Part shown: one piece after another, positions 1 through 5,752 of the stretch
How the letters are laid out: every line of letters starts with the position of its first letter
Position numbering within the stretch: the stretch's first letter is position 1
Source of the DNA: Clostridia bacterium
GTDB lineage: Bacteria; Bacillota; Clostridia; Oscillospirales; Acutalibacteraceae
Assembly (NCBI GenBank): GCA_900757335.1
Contig: CAAENL010000073.1
Span: 1-6,429, forward strand
Direction of reading: 5' to 3'
Length of the DNA stretch: 6,429 nucleotides
Position numbers and translations under genes: made by a program
The notes under the pieces: model-generated
What the model saw: the letters and a program-made list of their open reading frames with translations, nothing else
Told to the model about the DNA's origin: nothing
Database searches by the model: none

Positions 1-79
1 GTGAAATATCTTTTTTAATAGCCTCAAAAACAAAATTTCCTGCTGATTCAGTTGGTTCCAGTGTAATATCTTCCGACAT
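1..79 (-). CDS. glnS: Probable glutaminyl-tRNA synthetase, N-terminal 26 residues (runs off the window)
   Basis: Only the first 26 codons are in the window; the frame is open to the edge. They start at an ATG (79-77), preceded at 8-base spacing by a perfect AAAGGAG. The peptide contains SAGNFVFEAIKKDIS, which resembles the start of bacterial GlnRS, where an N-F-[IV]-x-x-x-I-x-x-D-[LI] segment comes just before the catalytic domain. GlnRS attaches glutamine to tRNA(Gln) in the cytoplasm using ATP. Its position 13 bases behind gltX fits, since the two related class I synthetases are sometimes neighbours. The HIGH and KMSKS motifs lie beyond the edge, so the name rests on a short N-terminal resemblance plus context. 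The existence of a gene here is much more certain than its identity. Confidence 0.62.
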   Translation of the reverse strand, partial: MSEDITLEPTESAGNFVFEAIKKDIS

Positions 80-87
80 ATTCAAAA

Positions 88-94
88 CTCCTTT
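88..94 (-). promoter_or_regulatory. Ribosome binding site of the downstream (glnS-like) gene, overlapping the gltX stop codon
   Basis: The minus strand reads AAAGGAG here, 8 bases before the ATG at 79. It shares bases 93 and 94 with the gltX TAA (95-93). A ribosome terminating on gltX therefore sits on this site, an arrangement that favours translational coupling. This supports the two genes being on one transcript. Confidence 0.7.
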
Positions 95-1535
95 AACAAT
101 TTTTTATTTTGTCTATTGCACCTTTTATGCGTTTAATTGACTCTTCTTTTCCGAGTATTTCCAAAATTTCAATCGCTCCGCCGGGGGTCATCGCTTTTCC
201 CGAAACTGCTATTCTTATCGGCCACATTACCGCTCCGTTTTTGACTCCTGCTTCTGCAGCCATGTTTATAAGTAAATCATGAATACTGTCATGATCCCAA
301 ACAGATAAATCATTAAGCTTTTTAAGTCCGATTTCAAGCGTTTGCAAAGAACTTTCTACTGTTGTTTTACTCTTTTTGTTCTTAAATAACTCTACGTCAT
401 AATCGGGCAAATCTTCAAAGAAATCAATCATTTGCGGTATTTCACTGAGTTTGGATATCCTTCCTTGCAAAAGTTCCGAGATTTTTTTGAATTTACTTTC
501 ATCCTTAACAGCTTTAGAAATATACGGTTTTGAAATTTCTTCGAATTGCTCCAAAGTTTTGCTTTTTATATATTCCCCGTTAAACCAATCCAGTTTTTTG
601 TAGTCAAACACTGCCGGGGATTTGCTTATTCTTTTTACAGAAAATTCTTTTACGAGTTCTTCAAGCGAAAAAATTTCACGATTGTCTTCAGGGCACCAAC
701 CCAAAAACGCAATGTAATTTATTATTGCTTCAGGTAAATAACCAGCTTCGACCAGATCTTCAAAACTTACCGCTCCGTGCCTTTTTGAAAGCTTTGAAAC
801 TGTACCGTCTTCGTTTTGCCCCATTATCAAAGGAAGATGAACATACACAGGAATTTGCCACTGCAAAGCCTCGTAAAGAAGATTGTATTTCGGAGTCGAA
901 GAAAGATATTCACAGCCCCTAACAACGTGAGTAATTGCCATTTCATGATCGTCAATGACGTTGGCAAAATTATATGTAGGATATCCGTCGCTTTTTATAA
1001 GTATCTGGTCTTCAAGTTCTTTGTTTTCAACTGTAACTGTTCCAAAAACCGCGTCTTCAAACGAAGTATTGCCTTCTTTCGGCATTTTTTGACGAATAAC
1101 ATATTTTTTACCGCTTTTAAGAAGTTCTTCGACTTCGCTTTCGCTCAAATCACGGCATTTATCGCCGTGACCCGATTCGGAATGCCCTTCGGCGTTATCG
1201 TTTTTCTCACAAAAACAATAGTATGCCGCACCTTTTTCAACAAGCTGTTTTGCATATTTAAGATATTCTCCTTTACGCTCGCTTTGAACGTACGGCCCAT
1301 AATTTCCGCCTATATCAGGGCCTTCATCGTGTTTGAGTCCTACGGATTTCAAAGTATTGTAAATAACTTCTTCCGCTCCTTCTACATATCGGCTGCGGTC
1401 GGTATCTTCTATGCGTAAAATAAAATCTCCGTTTTGAGATTTTGCAATCAAATACTCATAAAGAGCCGTTCTTAAATTCCCTATATGCATGTATCCTGTA
1501 GGACTTGGTGCAAATCTTGTTCTGACTTTACTCAT
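93..1535 (-). CDS. gltX: Glutamate--tRNA ligase (GluRS), complete
   Basis: Cytoplasmic class I aminoacyl-tRNA synthetase that charges tRNA(Glu) with glutamate using ATP. The 480 residues match the usual bacterial length. The N-terminal Rossmann core shows R5, the PSPTG loop at 10-14 and the HIGH-type motif HIGN at 17-20, followed by the RIEDTD segment at 41-46. The KMSKS-equivalent is KLSKR at 248-252. The C-terminal helical anticodon-binding part (about 310-480) includes the conserved MWPIRIAVSGK stretch at 437-447. The putative zinc region has C107-x-C109 and C127 but Asp at 129 where E. coli GluRS has the fourth ligand, His. The ATG at 1535 is preceded by AAAGGAG at 9-base spacing and opens with the canonical MSKVRTRFAPSPTG, which fixes the start. 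It lies 21 bases after the VanY-like gene and 13 before a probable glnS. A discriminating enzyme is expected if GlnRS is really present, but this is inference. Confidence 0.97.
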   Translation of the reverse strand: MSKVRTRFAPSPTGYMHIGNLRTALYEYLIAKSQNGDFILRIEDTDRSRYVEGAEEVIYNTLKSVGLKHDEGPDIGGNYGPYVQSERKGEYLKYAKQLVEKGAAYYCFCEKNDNAEGHSESGHGDKCRDLSESEVEELLKSGKKYVIRQKMPKEGNTSFEDAVFGTVTVENKELEDQILIKSDGYPTYNFANVIDDHEMAITHVVRGCEYLSSTPKYNLLYEALQWQIPVYVHLPLIMGQNEDGTVSKLSKRHGAVSFEDLVEAGYLPEAIINYIAFLGWCPEDNREIFSLEELVKEFSVKRISKSPAVFDYKKLDWFNGEYIKSKTLEQFEEISKPYISKAVKDESKFKKISELLQGRISKLSEIPQMIDFFEDLPDYDVELFKNKKSKTTVESSLQTLEIGLKKLNDLSVWDHDSIHDLLINMAAEAGVKNGAVMWPIRIAVSGKAMTPGGAIEILEILGKEESIKRIKGAIDKIKNC

Positions 1536-1544
1536 GGTTATCTG

Positions 1545-1551
1545 CTCCTTT
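1545..1551 (-). promoter_or_regulatory. gltX ribosome binding site
   Basis: Minus-strand AAAGGAG lies 9 bases upstream of the gltX ATG at 1535, in the 21-base gap after the VanY-like gene. It is the strongest start signal near the gene and agrees with the conserved GluRS N-terminus. Confidence 0.7.
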
Positions 1552-1556
1552 ATATT

Positions 1557-2561
1557 TTACTTTTTAATAAGATAATCAACAACATATTTTTCCAGACAAA
1601 GACCGCTTTCTTTTATTTTTGGTGCGTATTCTTTGCCGACATACCTAAAGTGCCACGGTTCATAAATAATTCCCGTGCAATCTTTCCACTTCTTTTGATA
1701 CCTCTCTATAAATCCGTATTTGTGTGCGTTATCCATAAGCCACTTATACTCTTTTGTTTTATAAAAATTATCCTCCACGCCGTTGAAATCCACGGCTAAA
1801 CCCGTGTTGTGTTCGCTTGTTCCGGGCTTTGCCACAATTTTGGCAGCACGCGTCGCCGCTTCTTCGTCTGAAATAATATCTTTGGATTTTTCTCTTTCCG
1901 TTCGGCGGTTAAAAAGCTTTGTTTGCAAATTCATATCCCTGTACCCCGATGAAATCCACAGTAATATTCCGTCTTTTTTTGCATCCGATATCATCAAATT
2001 TAAATCTTCGTAAGCTACCGCATTTATTTCTTTTCCGCGGCAAACTTTGGTTTTAAAATTCATGTTTTCAGGTATGGGATTATCTTTGTTTATTACTTTC
2101 ATTTCCATGGGACATTTTTTATTCCAGTCGGAAAAATCATATAATTTATCGCTTTTTGTTTCAGACGAAACTTCTTTTATATCTTTTTCCAAGTTATCTT
2201 TTTTATCACTTCTATCGTTTTCAATATTTATGATTTCGCTTTTGGCAGATTCACGCTCGAGTTCTTTTTTGCTAAGTTCATTCATGCCGTAGGTGTCATT
2301 GGAATCTTGATCTTTGTTTGACTTCAAAGCAAGCATATCCGCTCCAGAATCTTCAAAGCCTGAACTGTCCGCAAATTTACAAAGAAACACCATGCCGACA
2401 AAAAATAAACATCCTATTCCCAAAAACACAATCCACCATTTTATGCTTTTTTTCATTATCAATCCGGAATTTTTGTAAAAATTAAGCTTTTTTTGTTCTC
2501 TGCTGTTGAGTCGTCTATAATTTCTCATAGAATCGGAATCGCCAAAGCAAATCCCTGTCAC
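1557..2561 (-). CDS. Membrane-anchored D-alanyl-D-alanine carboxypeptidase, VanY-like (peptidase family M15B)
   Basis: Likely a zinc D,D-carboxypeptidase that removes the terminal D-Ala from peptidoglycan stem peptides outside the membrane. Numbering is from the outermost GTG start. A basic cytoplasmic tail (to about 41) leads into one hydrophobic segment at 42-60, then a charged Ser/Asp/Lys/Glu-rich stalk (about 80-140), then the catalytic domain (about 150-334). Family hallmarks are SSGYRD at 204-209, SEHNTGLAVDF at 249-259 with zinc ligands H251 and D258, and EPWHFRYVG at 301-309 with catalytic base E301 and zinc ligand H304. All catalytic residues are present. No vanS/vanR/vanH/vanA/vanX neighbours are visible, so a vancomycin-resistance role is not supported; ordinary wall remodelling is more likely. 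The start is uncertain: GTG at 2561 has AAAGG only 1 base away, ATG at 2528 has no clear site, and ATG at 2456 (MKKSIKWW) has only a weak GGA. The gene begins 14 bases after the phosphoesterase stop. Confidence 0.9.
   Translation of the reverse strand: MTGICFGDSDSMRNYRRLNSREQKKLNFYKNSGLIMKKSIKWWIVFLGIGCLFFVGMVFLCKFADSSGFEDSGADMLALKSNKDQDSNDTYGMNELSKKELERESAKSEIINIENDRSDKKDNLEKDIKEVSSETKSDKLYDFSDWNKKCPMEMKVINKDNPIPENMNFKTKVCRGKEINAVAYEDLNLMISDAKKDGILLWISSGYRDMNLQTKLFNRRTEREKSKDIISDEEAATRAAKIVAKPGTSEHNTGLAVDFNGVEDNFYKTKEYKWLMDNAHKYGFIERYQKKWKDCTGIIYEPWHFRYVGKEYAPKIKESGLCLEKYVVDYLIKK
2382..2447 (-). other. Single membrane-spanning segment (uncleaved anchor or signal peptide) of the VanY-like protein
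   Basis: Residues about 39-60 are almost wholly hydrophobic (Trp, Ile, Val, Phe, Leu, Gly) and follow a Lys/Arg-rich tail, which predicts N-in/C-out topology with the peptidase domain outside. A Cys at residue 61 follows the segment, but the preceding FL pair is not a good lipobox (no small residue at -1), so I favour a plain anchor over a lipoprotein. Confidence 0.75.
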
Positions 2562-2575
2562 ACCTTTCGAGATAT

Positions 2576-3364
2576 TTAATTATACAAAATTTTACCCGTA
2601 ATATCAACGGAATTACTAAAATACGAACTCTCCATATTATTCTTTCCGTGAACGTATACCGATATTCCGCTTCTGTTTTTTATCACGCCTCCGCTTGCTT
2701 CTATTTTACCATAAGTTTCAATCGGAACTGGATATTGAAGTTTATTGTTTTCGCCTATTATCCCCGAATTTATTAAAATTTTGGATTTTTCGCAGCCTTT
2801 TATGCTTCTTATAAATCCTCCCGATATCTTCAACAAACCATTCACAGTAAAAGTATAGCATCCTCCTGAAGAAAGATATTTACCCGAACCGATGCTTATC
2901 ATTGACGTTCTTTCGGGGGCGTTTACAACTCCCCTGCTTACAAAATTATGCCCTGAACCGTTAAGATAAACCGATGTGTTTTCGCCAGTCATATTTATTC
3001 CGTATCCTTTAAAACCTAATCCATAGCCGCCGTTAATTGTTGCGTTTTTTTCTATTGCCAAAACGCAGTTGTGATTCATTTCAAAAATATTTCTCGCGGA
3101 ATATAAAGAAAACGGTTTTCTTGTATTATCAACGCAAACGTTACCCGATAAAACGCAAAAAACTCCTTGTTTCAAAACAAACGTCACATGAGACAGCTTT
3201 GCTTCTCCCGTAATGCAAATATCGCGGTCAATTACAACTTTTCCGTTTAAAGAAAAATGATTTTCAAATTTTATCTCACTGCAGTTAGTTATTATAGTCC
3301 CTACAGTAGGCTCTTTCAGAGCACTCATAAATTCATGACGGCTTCGAACAACCCTTATATCCAT
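2576..3364 (-). other. C-terminal beta-helix-like domain of the phosphoesterase
   Basis: Residues about 787-1048 begin with a VVRSRHEFMSALKEP-type segment, the common opening of pectate-lyase-like beta-helix domains (a short helix, then strands ending in a predicted VVIDRDICITG rung). Further on, short strands alternate with Gly/Asn/Ser turns, including the related units ISGGFI (966-971), INSGII (984-989) and ASGGVI (1009-1014). Such folds usually bind or cleave polysaccharides or act as adhesive stalks. No catalytic residues of a lyase can be picked out, so a binding role is the safer guess. Confidence 0.6.
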
Positions 3365-5722
3365 TTTTTGTATGTTTTTATAACTTTCATTTTTCCTTAT
3401 GGCATTTAAAAATTTATCGTAATTCTTTACTTTAAGTTTTTCGGAATATTCAAGTTTTTCGTACATTGATTTTATTTTAGCTATTATCTTATCGTTATCG
3501 ATTCCGGGAGTATCGGGAATAGATTCTATATATGAAGATACAGTTTTTCCGTCGGCTTGATTTTCAAATTTGCTGTCTTTAAAAATTGAAAATGAATCGA
3601 TTTCCTTAAAATCGGAATCCTTAATGTTGAATTCATATGATGAGAAGAAAAATCCTTCGTCGTTTATCTTTACAGTCGAATAAACAGGATTTGCGGCATT
3701 AAGAGATTTACAAACTGGAAAATCCGGCACAATACCTCCGCCGTAATTTTTCACGCCTGACGTCGAAGGAACAACAAACACAGTGCCTTTTGGATTAATA
3801 AATTTATTTTCATTAACGTCTTTAATTTTTTTTGATATGCTATCTCTTTTTTCGGGAATCCCTTCAATCAAAAACGGCGTTCTGACATAAACATGATCAT
3901 GCCCTCCGAAAACGACGTCAATCTCGCCGTAATATGCCAAATCGTTTATTTGCCGCCCTATTTTTTTGACGTCGTAATCCTTGTGGTGCGGCCCGTTTGA
4001 ATACGGTGATTTATGAGCACAGAGTATTTTCCATTTTGTTTTCGCGTTTTTCGCAACATTAAGAGCCCATTTGTATTGCTTTTTATCGAGCTCTCCTTCG
4101 ATGCCTGTGTTTGTGTTCAAAATTATGAAAGTTGCATCGCCATAAACAAAGGAATAATATGCTCCGAATTTTGTATCTTGAAAAGGCAAATTACAAAGAT
4201 TAAAATGCCCGCAGACAGAACCGTCAACTCCGGCTTTATTAGCCTTGTCATTAATTCGGGCTTCATGGTTACCGCTTAAAACCACAGCTGCGTTTTCTTT
4301 CCAGGCCCGACTTTTTAAAACCCATTTCCAATACTCTTCGTTATTTCCGTCATCAACAAAATCCCCGAGATGAATCATAAAATCGGTGTTTTTTTCTCTT
4401 TTAACTGCACTTTCAAGCATATTCGAAAAAACTTCGTAATCGGTTTTTACCATTCCTTGAGAATCCGTTAAAATCATAAACTTAAATTCTTTTGAGGGAT
4501 TTTTTATTTTAATTTTATACACACTACTTCTTTTATCGCCCGAATACAAAATTCTGTAATAAATATTTCCTTCGCGTAAATTTTTAAGAGAAACAGAATA
4601 TTCGTTTAAATATATTATTTCATAACTCGAAACAAGTCCTAAATTTAATAAAGGCCAAGTTTTAGGCTTTTTCTTACACACAGGAATTACCGAATGCACG
4701 TTTGAAAAATCTTCGTCGTAAGAGTATTCCAAAACGCAGTCGTTAATGCTGCAACTTGTAAACCAACGAAAATTTCTGTCTGATAAAGCATTCTCACCTA
4801 GAGCCACTGTAATGTTGTAAGGCTCTTCGGGAATGTTTTCTTTAAATCCTTTAAGATTTTTCGGAAAAGATTTAAAACAATTTCCCAGAAAATTTCCCGC
4901 TATTTCACAAAGAATTTCACTTGCACCTCTTATGAAGCTGGGACTTACATAATCTTTCGCAAAATTATAAATTATTTCTTTTACGTTAATGTCAAACATA
5001 CCGAGAAGATGTGATACTTGTCCTCGATTCGTCTTTTTATTTAAAATCGAACGCACAACCACAGAATCAAAAGTAACTTTAAAATCAAAAAATATTTCTT
5101 CGCTTACCTGTGCAATTACTTCCGAAATATATTCAACTAAAATATCTATCCATTTTTCTATGAACTCGCCTTTGGCAATGTTTCTGAGTGCAGGTTCAAT
5201 CCATTTCGGAATATCGTCGGAAGACTTGTAATAATTGAGCAAAATAAGCATCGCCAAATCATACAAAGTTTTTTCTTCGGAAGTTTTGGGCTTATATATT
5301 TGAGTGTCCGAAAGACTGCGTATAATTGTGTCTGTTTTGTTTATTATATAGCTGTCGTCGAGTATATATTTTTTTTCAATTTGATTTATTATACTGTCGA
5401 AAGATTTTATTATTTGTGCGTCGGTAATAGTTATTCTCTTTACAAAAAAACGCAGTATTCCGAAAAACTCAATCTGAATACCGTCATATCTGTACTGAAC
5501 ATCTACTCGCCCGAGGCCTCCGCTCAGCTGTATCCCTCGGCGTTTACAAAGTTGATGTTTTATTTTTTTTAAAACAAATTCATCGGCGTTTATACCGGGA
5601 ATCAAATTTTCAATACTTTTTTTAACTCCCGTACGCTTTATTTTATCTATAAACGGTCTAAGCGATTCAATTACTATTTTGCTTAATTTTCCGCCTTTAT
5701 ACTCCAAAGTTTTTTCATTCAT
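2576..5722 (-). CDS. Large multidomain metallophosphoesterase: unknown N-domain, purple-acid-phosphatase-like core, beta-helix-like C-terminus
   Basis: Predicted metal-dependent phosphoesterase; the substrate cannot be read from sequence. Residues 1-300 match nothing I recognise: mainly helical, with a beta-rich patch at about 62-100. Residues about 301-407 look like the fibronectin-III-like N-domain of purple acid phosphatases. Residues about 413-700 are a calcineurin-like core with all metal motifs: D420-S-Q422, GDFVD at 453-457, GNHE at 484-487, H570 and GHDH at 607-610, then the GTVFVVPSTSG strand at 646-656. DxQ in the first motif is normal for the related firmicute proteins I know. A charged helical linker (about 730-785) precedes residues about 787-1048, which read as a right-handed beta-helix (VRSRHEFMSAL opening, then Gly-rich SGG-type turns). 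There is no signal peptide, membrane helix or sorting motif. The ATG at 5722 has GAAGGA at 8-base spacing. The gene sits 30 bases after nfo and 14 before the VanY-like gene. The catalytic class is secure; biological role and location are unknown. Confidence 0.9.
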   Translation of the reverse strand: MNEKTLEYKGGKLSKIVIESLRPFIDKIKRTGVKKSIENLIPGINADEFVLKKIKHQLCKRRGIQLSGGLGRVDVQYRYDGIQIEFFGILRFFVKRITITDAQIIKSFDSIINQIEKKYILDDSYIINKTDTIIRSLSDTQIYKPKTSEEKTLYDLAMLILLNYYKSSDDIPKWIEPALRNIAKGEFIEKWIDILVEYISEVIAQVSEEIFFDFKVTFDSVVVRSILNKKTNRGQVSHLLGMFDINVKEIIYNFAKDYVSPSFIRGASEILCEIAGNFLGNCFKSFPKNLKGFKENIPEEPYNITVALGENALSDRNFRWFTSCSINDCVLEYSYDEDFSNVHSVIPVCKKKPKTWPLLNLGLVSSYEIIYLNEYSVSLKNLREGNIYYRILYSGDKRSSVYKIKIKNPSKEFKFMILTDSQGMVKTDYEVFSNMLESAVKREKNTDFMIHLGDFVDDGNNEEYWKWVLKSRAWKENAAVVLSGNHEARINDKANKAGVDGSVCGHFNLCNLPFQDTKFGAYYSFVYGDATFIILNTNTGIEGELDKKQYKWALNVAKNAKTKWKILCAHKSPYSNGPHHKDYDVKKIGRQINDLAYYGEIDVVFGGHDHVYVRTPFLIEGIPEKRDSISKKIKDVNENKFINPKGTVFVVPSTSGVKNYGGGIVPDFPVCKSLNAANPVYSTVKINDEGFFFSSYEFNIKDSDFKEIDSFSIFKDSKFENQADGKTVSSYIESIPDTPGIDNDKIIAKIKSMYEKLEYSEKLKVKNYDKFLNAIRKNESYKNIQKMDIRVVRSRHEFMSALKEPTVGTIITNCSEIKFENHFSLNGKVVIDRDICITGEAKLSHVTFVLKQGVFCVLSGNVCVDNTRKPFSLYSARNIFEMNHNCVLAIEKNATINGGYGLGFKGYGINMTGENTSVYLNGSGHNFVSRGVVNAPERTSMISIGSGKYLSSGGCYTFTVNGLLKISGGFIRSIKGCEKSKILINSGIIGENNKLQYPVPIETYGKIEASGGVIKNRSGISVYVHGKNNMESSYFSNSVDITGKILYN
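3623..4486 (-). other. Calcineurin-like metallophosphoesterase catalytic core
   Basis: Residues about 413-700 carry the five metal-binding blocks in correct order and spacing: D420/Q422, D454 with D457, N485-H486, H570, and H608/H610. The core ends with the strand and Gly-rich segment typical of the family. Nothing essential appears missing, so activity is expected. Confidence 0.9.
4502..4822 (-). other. Purple-acid-phosphatase-type N-terminal beta-sandwich domain
   Basis: Residues about 301-407 start with a PYNITVALGE segment followed by FRWFTS, the pattern of the Fn3-like domain found before metallophosphoesterase cores, and end in YYRILYSGD and YKIKIKN strands. In related proteins this domain packs beside the active site. 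The assignment is by pattern and by its place directly before the core. Confidence 0.65.
4823..5722 (-). other. Unassigned N-terminal domain of the phosphoesterase (about 300 residues)
   Basis: Residues 1-300 are rich in Lys, Ile and Glu, with several amphipathic helices (for example 12-30, 102-118, 187-210) around a beta-rich Arg/Tyr/Phe patch at about 62-100 (GRVDVQYRYDGIQIEFFGI). I see no signal peptide, membrane helix or known catalytic motif. I do not recognise the family. It may be a targeting or partner-binding module, but nothing in the sequence shows which. Confidence 0.5.
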
Positions 5723-5730
5723 ATACTGCG

Positions 5731-5736
5731 TCCTTC
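5731..5736 (-). promoter_or_regulatory. Ribosome binding site of the phosphoesterase gene
   Basis: Minus-strand GAAGGA lies 8 bases before the ATG at 5722, in the 30-base gap after nfo. It supports that start, and therefore a protein whose N-terminus lacks a signal peptide. Confidence 0.65.
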
Positions 5737-5752
5737 GGTTGATTTTTTTATT

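Noticed and set aside
816..1418. 200-codon open frame on the plus strand
   Set aside because: It lies entirely opposite gltX, whose protein is unmistakable. Its translation is Phe/Ile/Cys-rich low-quality sequence with no motif, as expected for the antisense of a Lys/Glu-rich gene.
1485..1799. 104-codon plus-strand frame across the gltX/VanY junction
   Set aside because: It is antisense to two well-supported genes, has no ribosome binding site or motif, and its apparent hydrophobicity mirrors the Lys/Glu codons of the opposite strand.
1557..2561. A vancomycin-resistance (van) cluster
   Set aside because: Only a VanY-type peptidase is present, with no vanH, ligase, vanX or two-component genes beside it. 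Housekeeping M15B peptidases look the same.
2562..2575. Intergenic terminators or promoters between genes
   Set aside because: The gaps here and at 80-92, 1536-1556 and 5723-5752 are 13-30 bases, with no GC-rich hairpin followed by a T-run on the coding strand. T-runs on the plus strand are simply Lys codons read from the other side.
4013..5572. Three plus-strand frames of 80-90 codons inside the phosphoesterase gene
   Set aside because: They are antisense to conserved catalytic-core codons or to a continuous 1048-codon frame, with no independent support.
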